Below, in pieces: positions 43,435 through 54,557 of a stretch of 64,000 nucleotides of DNA. Under the pieces are notes generated by a model. It saw nothing but the letters and a program-made list of their open reading frames with translations. It had not been told where the DNA came from and made no database searches. How positions within the stretch are numbered: the first letter of the stretch is position 1; every line of letters starts with the position of its first letter. The stretch comes from Bryoerythrophyllum caledonicum (lineage: Eukaryota > Streptophyta > Bryopsida > Pottiales > Pottiaceae), in assembly GCA_963971425.1 (NCBI GenBank), contig OZ020514.1:13955218-14019217 (forward strand). Direction: 5' to 3'. The position numbers and the translations under genes are program-made.

Positions 43435-46400
43435 TCAAGGGTCCGCCACATTTGCAGCTTCAAGGTTAGCCAATGCTGCAATTCGGTCCCTCTTTGGAAT
43501 CGTCCGAGTCTTAGGGTTCGTTCTACCTGACGCGGAGGCAAATACGACGGCATTAACATGAACTTGAAGTGGACGTCGTTTTTCCGGAACCCACGTTGCT
43601 GCCCAACAATCCTCATACTTCTTCTTGTGGTTTTTGAATTGATTTCTTGGCTCCCAGAATTGGATAATGAACTTCCCATATTCCGCATGCCCTCTTTCAC
43701 AATTGACTGCTGAACATGCTCTCCCTAACTAGACGGGATATATTTCGGGGTCTGAAGGACGGAGTAGGATCCATGATCCCGCTCCGACATCTCGCCATGG
43801 ATTCAAGGCGTCCTTCGGTCTCTCTTTCCTTGGGCCACAATAAAGTTCAGGTTCGTCATCTTCCGGTGTGACATCTCCACTGGTAATGAGGCACAATGGA
43901 GCTGGATCTGTGGCTCTCCAATCATGAATTGGCGAGAAGCCTTCTACCAAGGCCGCAGGAGTGGGAGGAAGAGGTTTCTCTAGTTCTGCAAGTATTCCAT
44001 TCCAGTATTCGATATAAGGTGGAAAATCCTTACGAAAGCCTATACTTTCAAGCATCCCGCGTTCCCAGAATTCTATATAACCTCGAATTCCACACTTGAT
44101 GAACGACCTCTTATCAAGGGCTTTGGAAACCTTCTCTCTTGCCTTCTCTGGATTGCCTGTGGAAGAAGGAACTTCATCGCCCCACAACCGCTTGAAAGGT
44201 ACAGGATTTGGGAGCCCGGAAGGTAGCATCGGTTTTCCGTCAGCATCCTCTTTCCAAAGACGGATAGCAGGCTTGTCTCTGCGTAGCCAGTGCGCATGAA
44301 CTCCAAGTTCCTTAAATCGCATGACGAGCCACCCTTCTTCATCTACGTAGAATTTAAAGAGGTGCATCTCTCCTAAGCCAACAAGTTTGTCAGCACCATC
44401 ACGAATATAACCATGGACGAAAGATTTGAAATCAGCAACCTCTTGAACAAACTCGGGCATAAAACCCAAGTCCGGCGACTGCATGAAGGACATCATCAAA
44501 TCCGCAACAATATAAGTATTCTGGCTCTTCAAGGTCTTGGATAAGTGGCTAAAGTAAGCATCAATATCCTCATGTGTGTGCCCGACTAATAAGAAACCAA
44601 CTTGGATTTCTTTGAATACCCTTCGATAAGTCAACATCGATAAGAACGCCATGAGAAATTGGTTCTTATTGTCCTTTGCAGAGTTGTCAAGCTGCAAATA
44701 TAACTTTTTTGGAAGGGGGACGGGTACAATCGAGTTATTCGTTACCGGAGGTAAAAGCTGAATACATCTGGACTTTCCTCTGAGCATAGCTTCAAAGAAA
44801 GAATTGGCCGGCTCATGGGGAAAAATTCTACCTGATTCACGAATGGGTGGTTCCTCGAGACGCCGAAGCAATCTCGCAAGGGAAGAGATAGTGTAATTAG
44901 AGTCTCCTGGCCACAAGTCAGTGGAATAGTGAGCATAGGCACCATCTCCATGATCGTGCGTGACCATACCGGTGACGTTCATAGGGAACTGACCCAAGGG
45001 TGATGTGAGTTTGGTAGAAACTCGCATACGAGGAATAGCTGTCTTGGCTGTATCCATTTTATCGTGGATAATACAAAGAATATCGCCCTTCTGCCGCTTC
45101 GACTCCTCTCTCCAGGTATGGTACACACGCCTACACGAAGCTTGGAGGTTGCGGTGGGTTTGTTTCTGCTTCACGAACGAATTATATTCGGCGGAACCCT
45201 TGACTGATCTGTCGATGTACTGCAATAGAGTGTCACAGAGGGTGCACTTTGCAAATGAACTCCCAACGGGTTTAACCGCAACATTGTTGAAGTGCTCCCT
45301 CCTGATTCTACTAACAGCAGATTGCGAAACCGTCGGCAACCCGCATTGTAGATTCGACTGCAAAAGACTCAAAACATTAAGTGCGTCAGGTGAGTGCCTA
45401 GTGAGAATTGAACTAAAATCAGATTGAGGGTAACCACAGAATGGGAGGACTGTATGATTGTAGCATACCCTTGGCGATCGTAGGATCCTACCATGAACTA
45501 GATGTACAGAGCAAAGATAGAGGGTCTTTTTTGACATTATCATAACCATGAGGTTCTTAAAGTACACGTGAATGCAGATAAGTGGTTCATGTGGTGTACT
45601 ATGTGGAGTAATACCTCTGTGGCGTCAACCTGGATCTTCTTCCAACTATGTCCAGAGGGCAGAAACTTTAGAGTGTCCATCCGCCCTGGTACTGTCAACC
45701 TCATCTGATTGGGCATGTGATCAACACTCTCATTGATAATAGCCGTAATCGTACCAAGTGCTTGCACGGTTCCAAGGCGGGGTCGTTTGACATCTTTGTT
45801 CCCGTGCGTAGAGGAAACGATACCCTTCTTGTACTGGTCCATATATTCGTGAAACGTTGATTTCGGTATGCCATGGATTTTGTACCACGCTGTAGCGCAG
45901 ATATCCTGACCTAGTAAAGTGACATACTTTCGTTTCCGATTGTTGCCCATATAGCGTAGTTGTCCACCCACAGACCTTGCATAATCCCGACGTTCGTCAA
46001 AGTCCTTCAGCCAAAACTTCTGGCGAATGAAAAGGGTATCATGGGGCCTGATTAAGCGCACACATTCGTCAGAACAACATGATTGCGAACTCACTGCTTG
46101 AATCTCTTCCGGCATTGTCTTCTTTGCGAACGCGTTGAGCTTCTCGACAGTCCGCTTTTTGCGACGAACAAATCGGTATGGTGCTTTTGGGCGGCCACCA
46201 AGGTGCGCATTCGCGTCTGGTGCGTCAGGAAGACAATTGAAATGTTCGAGCGTATCGCTAAGACTATGTCCTCCTTCGAATGTGCAGTCGGAAATGAGCC
46301 ACCTTCGATGACTGATAATATCACTAGGATCTCCGATAAAAACGTTGAATACTGTGACGCCAATGTTCCCCTCCCCCAGAGTACTGTTTTCGAACGGCTC

Positions 46401-46901
46401 ATCCGGACATACGCAATTAATGCGACCAGAGGCCATAAGATCCCCATCACCGTTAAACAGCTTCACAACCTTCCCCACCCACTCTGCCTCAGGTACAAAA
46501 GGAGGAGTGTTTGTCGACCCAGACGTTTCGCCTAAGTCCGAAGTCAGGACAAGGCTTGCTGTCTCCCAGAGAATTGTTCTACAAATCGATTCAGCCAAGA
46601 CAGAGATGCCCTCCTGCATTGGATGAATGAGTAGACTTAGCGCCCGTGCATGTATCTCAACAGGTCGAAGAAGAGTCAATTCCGCGTACATGAGATCAAT
46701 GTCGACGCCAAACCAACACCCAGTAGGAATGGCTTCAATGACAATGGCATGTCCAACGACGCCATGTCCAGGGTAGCAAAGTAAAGCAGTCATGCCCGAT
46801 TCATATCGGTTACGCTCGTCATTGGCTTCACCATCAGGGTTAACGCTCGCAGAATCAGTAAACTCATCGTCCGGTCCGCAACTTGAAGACATCGAAGGCA
46901 A
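43435..46901 (-). pseudogene. DUF7869-type transposase-like gene of element B (one premature stop)
   Basis: The start is ATG 46,901 (MPSMSSSCGPDDEF). Exon 1 reads to a donor near 45,615 (ACAGAG|GTATTA). A short intron with a palindrome follows, and exon 2 starts near 45,412. The frame is open to a TAG at 43,729, but protein similarity to the element A gene (FWIAQA against V*LGRA) shows that this TAG replaces a Trp codon. The same frame runs on 98 codons to a TGA at 43,435. Motifs in order: CTLCDTL (zinc-like pair), HDKMDTAKT, MVTHDHGDGAYAHY, LQLDNSAKDNKNQF (44,684-44,700), and LLVGHTHEDIDAYFS (about 44,560-44,590). The conserved Asp and His residues fit an RNase H-like metal-binding nuclease, and DUF7869 proteins are widespread in plant and animal transposons. 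A transposase role is inferred. The exact exon junction is uncertain because the frames need one alternative splice site. Confidence 0.72.
45476..45495. repeat. Element B palindrome in DUF7869 intron
   Basis: GATCGTAGGATCCTACCATG lies in the intron between the two coding exons (about 45,413-45,614). Confidence 0.85.
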
Positions 46902-47008
46902 CCGGAAAGAAAAGGATCAAATAAACCTTCGATCAGCCCTAGTCTTCGATCTCCTGATGAATAAAAATTCGAAAGAGACAAATGTTCAGATCAAGCCTGA
47001 TGACACAA

Positions 47009-47400
47009 GATCGTAAGATCCTATGATGAACCATGATTTCAAGCTCACCCCTGATTTCCAGGTTCTGCGATCACCCCAGAGTATCAACAAATCGATCGTA
47101 AGATCCTACGATTGTTCGGTAACTCCTAAACGATCCTAGGCGATAGTAAGATCCTACGATCATCCGAGAATATCTACAACATCCACATTCCTCGTTAGAT
47201 AACGAACCAAACACATCGTAAGATCCTACGATCATTCCAGAACCCGAGTTCGATCCTCGGTGATAGTAAGATCCTACGATCTTCCAGATTACACGGCTCC
47301 CCTCAAAGCCCGTTTTCATCCACCACGAAATAGATCGTAGGATCATACGATCTTAACATGACCCCTGACCAATCATCAAGGATAGTACTATCCTACGATC
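47009..47400. repeat. Element B palindrome array with 48/72-bp alternation
   Basis: Twenty-base palindromes start at 47,009, 47,094, 47,142, 47,214, 47,262, 47,333 and 47,381. From the second on the steps are 48, 72, 48, 71 and 48 bp, a ~120-bp unit with two palindromes each. The consensus is GAT(C/A)GTAAGATCCTACGATC. It lies just upstream of the DUF7869 ATG, in its presumed intron 1. Confidence 0.88.
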
Positions 47401-47741
47401 ATCCGATATTATCATAGGACCACCCAAGATCGTACAATCATCATGACTGTACGGAAAGTACGTTTACGAACACAGTAATAGCTACTGAACTAGTTCATTT
47501 AAGCAATGGCAAAAGTTGAATCTACCACAACTATGAGTAGTTTACTGAATATGATATAGACTAATTTAAAACAGCAAATACTTTACAAACCACCGCAGCA
47601 CTTTCACGATTAGAATTAGTTTAGAATCTATGATACTGACTCACTTACAACAGTATCAACTCTAAAAACCATCGCGGCACTTGCATTTCCAAAATATTTG
47701 AAAACCCTAATGTGTAGAAAGTGGAGGAAGGAGATAGTACC

Positions 47742-48100
47742 GTAGATTGTGATGAAACCGTTGAGAGATGGATCAATACAGGCAGCGGGGTAGCAATGAA
47801 GCGCTCGATCAACTTGAAAAGCTCAGATCGACGTGACTGTGACGCTCACATTGACTTGAAAGTTAAGATGAGCTTACAGCTTAAAGCTCGCTACCTAAAC
47901 TTGACAGAACATGACGAAGAGGTGTCGAAGTAGGTTAAGCCCAAGCTCGACTAAACACAAAGACGATACCGCATTTCTGACGCTCTCAAACTCCAAGTAT
48001 CTTCAAAACAAACACAAAGCTCTCAGTTCTTGGGCAAATACAACTCTCTCAGACTCTAACTCTGCTGGAAATGAACTCATAATGCTTGAACACTAAAACC
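47742..48100 (-). other. Presumed 5' leader exon of the element B DUF7869 gene
   Basis: On the minus strand this ends with CAATCTACG|GTACTATC, a plausible donor at 47,742/47,741, and lies upstream of the palindrome array and the coding exon. Plus-strand ORFs here (47,721-48,096) have no protein character. The role is inferred from symmetry with element A at 8,740-9,037. The stretch 47,401-47,741 in between holds nothing recognisable. Confidence 0.35.
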
Positions 48101-48399
48101 AGAGCAACCTATTCTTGATCTAAAGAGAGCGGGAAGTTCATCAAGAACAGGTTGAATCCTTGGCGGGAATAGAATCACAATCATTTTCAAGGACGTGGAG
48201 AGCTCTACGAGTGCCACTTCGAATGTAATTATTTCCAAGACGGAAAATGACAACAACGGAGACAAAATAAAATATTTTAGGGAAATTGTTCTTGAATTGT
48301 AGGAACGTCTAGTGATCATGAAGAACACACGTGTTTCAGTAGTAATCATGAACATACGACAATTCGTCATGGTTACAATCATTCACCTATTAGACTAGG

Positions 48400-48810
48400 T
48401 AAATAGTTCAGGGTTCTAGGTTCAGGGTTTAGGGTACAAGATAACAGACTAAAGCTTCCAGGTTTAGAGTTGGAGAATTAGGGTTTAGGTTCGGGATCTT
48501 AGCTTCAGTGCTTGGGGTTCAGGTTTCGAGGATTAGAGATTTAGGTTTAGGGTTTTTAGCCTGAGGGTTGAGGGTTCATGGTGGTTAGGTTGGGGTCCTA
48601 GGGTTTAGGGTCCTAGGTTTTAGGGTCCTAGGATTTAGGGTCCTAGGGTTTGGGGTCCTAGGGTTCAGGGTCCTGGGGTTAAGGGTCCTAGGGTTCAGGG
48701 TCCTGGGGTTAAGGGTCCTAGGGTTTAGGGTTTAGGGTTTAGGATTCAAGTTTAGGGTTTAGGGTTCAGTTTTTGAGGTTCCACGTTAAAATTCAGGGTT
48801 TAGGGTAATC
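48400..48810 (+). repeat. Degenerate telomere-like tract, copy 1
   Basis: This is TTTAGGG/TCCTAGGG/TTCAGGG-type repetition, for example GGGTTTAGGGTTTAGG at about 48,722. It is interspersed with a GGTCCTAGGGTTTA unit of 14-15 bp between 48,590 and 48,725. Confidence 0.88.
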
Positions 48811-49245
48811 CTAGAAATCCTTGTATAAATGATTCGTTGAGCTTGGATACGACATTCACGTATTTTACACTAAATATACAATAAATGTACTAGAATATAG
48901 CAAGACATACACCTTTGCATTGGAGATTCAACTAAAATCTTTCATTTGGGGGTCATTTCAATATCTAAAGCTTATCATGCTTAAATATGACACCATACAT
49001 GTAAATAACATGACCATTTTGCAATTTCTCAACCCTAAACCTAGGTTCACTAATGATCTAAAATAAAACTGTCATGTGTCCGTGGATCAAGCTCAACACA
49101 ATTATAGAGAATTATAACTATTGTACACATCAATTCCTAGACCATGAATGTGAAATTTGATTTAACAATGATCATGTTGAATTTAGCCTTCAATAACAAT
49201 AAATTTCAACACAAAGTAAATGTCTGTATTGCCAATTCCTTGAGT

Positions 49246-50050
49246 GCTAATGAAAGATTGAATAGAAAGAAGTGGAATCAAAAAATAGAATAAAGAAATA
49301 GAATGAATGATTGAATAGAAAGAAGTGGAAAAAGAGAATAGAATAAAGAAATAGAATGAAAGACTGAATAGAAAGAAGTGGAATAAGAAAATAGAATAAA
49401 GAAATAGAATGATGAAAGATTGAATAGAAAGAAGTGGAATAAGAAAATGGAATAAAGAAATAGAATGAAAGATTGAATAGAAAGAAGTGGAATAAGAAAA
49501 TAGAATAAAAAATCAGTCTAATAAAAGATTGAATAGAAAGAAGTGGAATCAAAAAATAGAATAAAGAAATAGAATGAATGATTGAATAGAAAGAAGTGGA
49601 AAAAGAGAATAGAATAAAGAAATAGAATGAAAGATTGAATAGAAAGAAGTGGAATAAGAAAATAGAATAAAGAAATAGAATGATGAAAGATTGAATAGAA
49701 AGAAGTGGAATAAGAAAATGGAATAAAGAAATAGAATGAAAGATTGAATAGAAAGAAGTAGAATAAGAAAATAGAATAAAAAATCAGTCTAATGAAAGAT
49801 TGAATAGAAAGAAGTGGAATCAAAAAATAGAATAAAGAAATAGAATGAATGATTGAATAGAAAGAAGTGGAAAAAGAGAATAGAATAAAGAAATAGAATG
49901 AAAGATTAAATACAAAGAAGTGGAATAAGAAAATCGAATAAAGAAATAGAATGATGAAAGATTGAATAGAAAGAAGTGGAATAAGGAAATAGAATAAAGA
50001 AATAGAATGAAAGATTGAATAGAAAGAAGTGGAATAAGAAAATAGAATTA
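49246..50050 (+). repeat. ~53-bp minisatellite, block 1
   Basis: The tandem units start GAATAGAAAGAAGTGG and continue with AATAAGAAAATAGAATAAAG, then AAATAGAATGAAAGATT. Unit length is 50-56 bp owing to small variants. Purines predominate on the plus strand. The long minus-strand ORFs rich in Phe, Ser and Ile are translations of this repeat. Confidence 0.9.
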
Positions 50051-50202
50051 AGAACAACGGAGACAAGATAAAATATTTTAGTGAAATTGTTCTTGAATTG
50101 TAGGAACGTCTAGTGATCATGAAGAACACACGTGTTTCAGTAGTAATCATGAACATACGACAATTCGTCATGGTTACAATCATTCACCTATTAGACTAGG
50201 TA

Positions 50203-50590
50203 AATAGTTCAGGGTTCTAGGTTCAGGGTTTAGGGTACAAGATAACAGACTAAAGCTTCCAGGTTTAGAGTTGGAGAATTAGGGTTTAGGTTCAGGGTCT
50301 TAGCTTCAGTGTTTGGGGTTCAGGTTTCGAGGATTAGAGATTTAGGTTTAGGGTTTTTAGCCTGAGGAATTGGGGTTCATGGTGGTTAGGTTGGGGTCCT
50401 AGGGTTTAGGGTCCTAGGTTTTAGGGTCCTAGGATTTAGGGTCCTAGGGTTTGGGGTCCTAGGGTTCAGGGTCCTGGGGTTAAGGATCCTAGGGTTTAGG
50501 GTTTAGGGTTTAGGATTCAAGTTTAGGGTTTAGGGTTCAGTTTTTGAGGTTCCACGTTAAAATTCAGGGTTTAGGGTAATCCTAGAAATC
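50203..50590 (+). repeat. Degenerate telomere-like tract, copy 2
   Basis: This is the duplicate of 48,400-48,810, with a few substitutions and a deletion of two GGGTTCAGGGTCCTGG-type units. Confidence 0.88.
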
Positions 50591-51014
50591 CTTGTATAAA
50601 TGATTCGTTGAGCTTGGATAAGACATTCACGTATTTTACACTAAATATACAATAAATGTACTAGAATATAGCAAGACATACACCTTTGCATTGGAGATTC
50701 AACTAAAATCTTTCATTTGGGGGTCATTTCAATATCTAAAGCTTATCATGCTTAAATATGACACCATACATATAAATAACATGACCATTTTGCAATTTCT
50801 CAACCCTAAACCTAGGTTCACTAATGATCTAAAATAAAACTGTCATGTGTCCGTGGATCAAGCTCAACACAATTATAGAGAATTATAACTATTGAATACA
50901 TCAATTCCTAGACCATGAATGTGAAATTTGATTTAACAATGATCATGTTGAATTTAGCCTTCAATAACAATAAATTTCAACACAAAGTAAATGTCTGTAT
51001 TGCCAATTCCTTGA

Positions 51015-52400
51015 GTGCTAATGAAAGATTGAATAGAAAGAAGTGGAATCAAAAAATAGAATAAAGAAATAGAATGAATGATTGAATAGAAAGAAGTGGA
51101 AAAAGAAAATAGAATAAAGAAATAGAATGAAAGATTGAATAGAAAGAAGTGGAATAAGAAAATAGAATAAAGAAATAGAATGATGAAAGATTAAATAGAA
51201 AGAAGTGGAATAAGAAAATGGAATAAAGAAATAGAATGAAAGATTAAATAGAAAGAAGTGGAATAAGAAAATAGAATAAAGAATCAGTCTAATGAAAGAT
51301 TGAATAGAAAGAAGTGGAATCAAAAAATAGAATAAAGAAATAGAATGAATGATTGAATAGAAAGAAGTGGAATAAGAAAATCGAATAAAGAATTAGAATG
51401 AAAGATTGAATTGAAAGAAGTGAAATCAGAAAATAGATTAAAGAATGAGTCTAATGAACGATTGAATAGAAAGAAGTTGAATAAGGAAATAGAATAAACA
51501 AATTGAATGAAAGATTGAATAGAAAGAAGTGGAATAAGAAAATAGAATAAAGAAACAGTCTAATGAAAGATTGAATAGAAAGAAGTGGAATAAGAAAATG
51601 GAATAAAGAAATAGAATGAATGATTGAATAGAAAGAAGTGGAATAAGAAAATAGAATAAAGAAATAGAATGAAAGATTGAATAGAAAGAAGTGGAATAAG
51701 AAAATAGAATAAAGAAATAGAATGATGAAAGATTGAATAGAAAGAAGTGGAATAAGAAAATGGAATAAAGAAATAGAATGAAAGATTGAATAGAAAGAAG
51801 TGGAATAAGAAAATAGAATAAAGAATCAGTCTAATGAAAGATTGAATAGAAAGAAGTGGAATCAAAAAATAGAATAAAGAAATAGAATGAATGATTGAAT
51901 AGAAAGAAGTGGAATAAGAAAATAGAATAAAGAAATAGAATGAAAGATTGAATAGAAAGAAGTGGAATAAGAAAATAGAATAAAGAAATAGAATGATGAA
52001 AGATTGAATAGAAAGAAGTGGAATAAGAAAATGGAATAAAGAAATAGAATGAAAGATTGAATAGAAAGAAGTGGGATAAGGAAATAGAATAAAGAAATTG
52101 AATGAAGGATTGAATAGAAAGAAGTGGAATAAGAAAATAGAATAAAGAAATAGAATGAAAGATTGAATAGAAAGAAGTGAAATCAAAAAACAGATTAAAG
52201 AATGAGTCTAATGAAAGATTGAATAGAAAGAAGTGGAATAAGAAAATAGAATATAGAAATAGTATGAAAGATTGAATAGAAAGAAGTGGAATAGGAAAAT
52301 AGAATATAGAATCTGTCTAATGATAGATTGAATAGAAAGAAGTGGAATCAAAGAATAGAACAAAGAAATAGAATGAAAGATTGATTAGAAAGAAGTGGAA
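51015..52400 (+). repeat. ~53-bp minisatellite, block 2
   Basis: The same unit as in block 1 is present in roughly 25 copies. Higher-order patterns (the order of GATGAAAG, CAGTCTAATG and TCAAAAAATAG variants) recur every five or six units. Confidence 0.9.
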
Positions 52401-52690
52401 TCAAATAAATTGGTGTGTTGGGAACTAATCTCATGCTTAAGACAATGGTAAGAGATTTAGAGCTTGTGTAGTGCAAGAATATCATACGAAGTGAAGTCTA
52501 AAGAACTTGTCATTTAATTTAATTTCAGCTCCAAACTCTGAATTAAAATTGAATTTCTTATTAGACGTATTAGTCTTCACCGTATAGTAATGATGAGTCG
52601 AAGCATCATTAGAGCTTGATGTAGACAGCAACTCAGCCGTCGTGGAGGAGTTGTCTGACCATCAATTACACTTCTCGATGTCTCTCCCCC
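52401..52690. other. Unique spacer at the right of the core
   Basis: This is AT-rich, without ORF or repeat. It probably contains the promoter of the ParB-like gene, but no confident TATA or start site can be named. Confidence 0.35.
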
Positions 52691-52938
52691 TCCCTCCTCT
52701 TCCTTGAGGTTCTTGTTTTCATCTCACTTTCGGTTTCTTCCTTCAGGTTCTTGTTTTGTTTTTCGTGAGTTGTTGTGAGTATTGTTTTGTGATTTTTTGT
52801 GAGTGTTATTACCGTGACTGTATGCGCGTGTGTGAGCGGTGTGAGCGGTGTGAAAGTAGTTTCAACTTCAAACCGGTGCGATTGGCGGACGCGACGTTAC
52901 GAAAGAGTGCGGCGCATTGCAAGAAACAATACTTCGAG
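52691..52938 (+). other. Presumed 5' leader exon of the element B ParB-like gene
   Basis: A pyrimidine-rich stretch (CTCCCCCTCCCTCCTC at 52,685) leads into GTGAGTTGTTGTGAGT-type repetition and a GC-richer end. It closes with a strong donor, TTCGAG|GTAAGAA, at 52,938. The matching element A exon (4,245-4,003, minus) also has GTGAGT repetition and a strong donor. Whether the protein starts here is unclear. Confidence 0.4.
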
Positions 52939-54006
52939 GTAAGAATTTCTTCAAAGAAACTCTGGTCAGTTGATATGTATTAGAAATTCGGTGTTTTTAG
53001 GTCTTTGTCCAGCTCAGGATGTTCGGAAGGAGAATGTAGTTGTTTGGAGTTCTTCAACTGTCGATGTTTTTTAGACATTGAATAGGTGGTATTGTTGTGA
53101 CTCACGAGCTTCTAACACGACGTCTTGTGTAGCGTGTAGGGCAACCAATTCACGAGGATGACAGGCCGATCAGGCAATGCAAGCGACAGGAGTGACCCGT
53201 TAGTTTTTAATCCTTTCAATGAACTAAGTTTTTCTTTTTCACGTTCTGGTTTAGATGATTTGTAGTATGATATGAATAATGTCAAATGATTGTCTGATTC
53301 TGGTTTTCATGTTAGTTTTACAAGCTGCGTAGTATGTGATGAATGATTGTCAGATTCAGGTGTTTGTGTTAGGTTTACAAGGTGCGTTGTATGTTATGAA
53401 TGATTGTCTGAGTGAGATTATTATGTTAGGTTTAAACTGTACAAGGTGTGTAGTATGTTATGAATGGTTGTTAGATTCTGGTTTTCATGTTCGGTTTTTT
53501 CAGTGAGTAGTATGTTATGAATGATAATTAGATTCAGGTGTTCGTGTTAGGTTTACAAGGTGCGTTGAATGTTATGAATGATTGTCAGATTCAGGTTTTC
53601 ATGTTAGGTTTAAAAGGTGCGTAGTGTGTGCTGAATGTTTCAGCTTTAGGATTCAGGTAAAGATTGCTAGATCTGTACAATCTTTTCAATGACTTTCTAC
53701 TAAGGCTTTCCATGCTCTGGTATACAAGCTCTGTTAAATGATGTGAATGGTATTCTAGCTTTGGTACTCATCCTCAGATTATCAAGCCTTGTAGTATGGC
53801 ATGAATGTCATAACACTCATCGAATTTTATTGATACGTATGTTAATCCCTTGTAGTCTTATATGCAATTTAGGGTTATGTGTATGGTATGCAAACTTTTC
53901 ACAATTGATACAATGTAGATCTATTGTACATGTAAATGCACATAAACTTATCATAAGTTGTACATTGCTGCTGAGGTGCACCTGAAGTTCATTCGATCCT
54001 CATGGG
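52939..54006 (+). other. Presumed intron 1 of the ParB-like gene, left part
   Basis: About six degenerate copies of a ~65-bp unit (GTAGTATGTTATGAATGATTG followed by TTCAGGTGTTCGTGTTAGGT-type sequence) lie between 53,260 and 53,640. A short open stretch after ATG 53,159 (MTGRSGNASDRSDPLV) could be a further small exon. Nothing else is recognised. Confidence 0.45.
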
Positions 54007-54460
54007 GATCGTAAGATCCTACCATCGTCATGAGGATGGTAGGATCTTACGATCCCCATAAGGATCGTGAGATCATACGATCCCTTTCGAGATCATAAGA
54101 TCTTACGACACCCTTGAGGACCGTAAGATCTTACGATCCCCATGCGGATCGTTAGATTATACGATCCATTTCAGGATCGTAAGATCTTACGATCCCAGTC
54201 AGGATCGTTAGATTATACAATCCCGTTCCGGATCGTATTATCTTACGGTCCCCTGGAGGGATCATATGATCTTTTGCAATCCCTCAGCTCTGCTTGAACC
54301 AAAGGTCCCCTCGGAGATAGTAAGATCCTACGATCCATTTCACAGTGTACTCTAGTTATCACAACTTCTTCTGTATCCATTGTTGAATGGGATAGTAAGA
54401 TCTTACGATCCCCCTAAGTTCTGTATGAACTATCCATTCCTTTTAGAATGGTAGGATCTT
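54007..54460. repeat. Element B palindrome array with exact 28-bp period
   Basis: Twenty-base palindromes start at 54,007, 54,035, 54,063, 54,091, 54,119, 54,147, 54,175, 54,203 and 54,231, with every step 28 bp (20-bp palindrome and 8-bp spacer). A more degenerate one follows at about 54,260. Three further copies lie at about 54,318, 54,391 and 54,443. The consensus is GATCGTAAGATCTTACGATC. The array is about 100 bp before the ParB coding exon. Confidence 0.92.
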
Positions 54461-54557
54461 ACGATCCTCGGTTAGATGCTTGCCCGTGATTTGAAAGCAA
54501 ACCGTTGACACCTGAGTTTCTTTTCTGACTACTAAATTTCTGCATTGGTTTGGTTAG

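Larger units (their letters stand above)
48253..52400. repeat. Core of element B: ~1.8-kb tandem duplication
   Basis: The block starting ACAACGGAGACAA at 48,253 starts again at 50,054 (offset about 1,801 bp). Each copy contains a 150-bp unique start, a telomere-like tract, about 400 bp of unique AT-rich sequence, and a ~53-bp minisatellite. The second copy lacks about 30 bp of the telomere-like tract and has a longer minisatellite. No ORF with protein character is present. Confidence 0.9.

Noticed and set aside
48400-50590. True telomere or chromosome end
   Set aside because: The tracts are degenerate, internal, flanked by unique transposon sequence, and duplicated together with it.
49247-52186. 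Long minus-strand ORFs rich in Phe, Ser and Ile (up to 221 codons), membrane-protein-like
   Set aside because: They are translations of the purine-rich ~53-bp minisatellite and repeat every 50-56 bp; there is no independent coding evidence.
54007-54260. CRISPR-like array (regular repeats with spacers)
   Set aside because: The spacers are only 8 bp, the repeats are palindromes of 20 bp, no cas gene is present and the context is a plant-type transposon.
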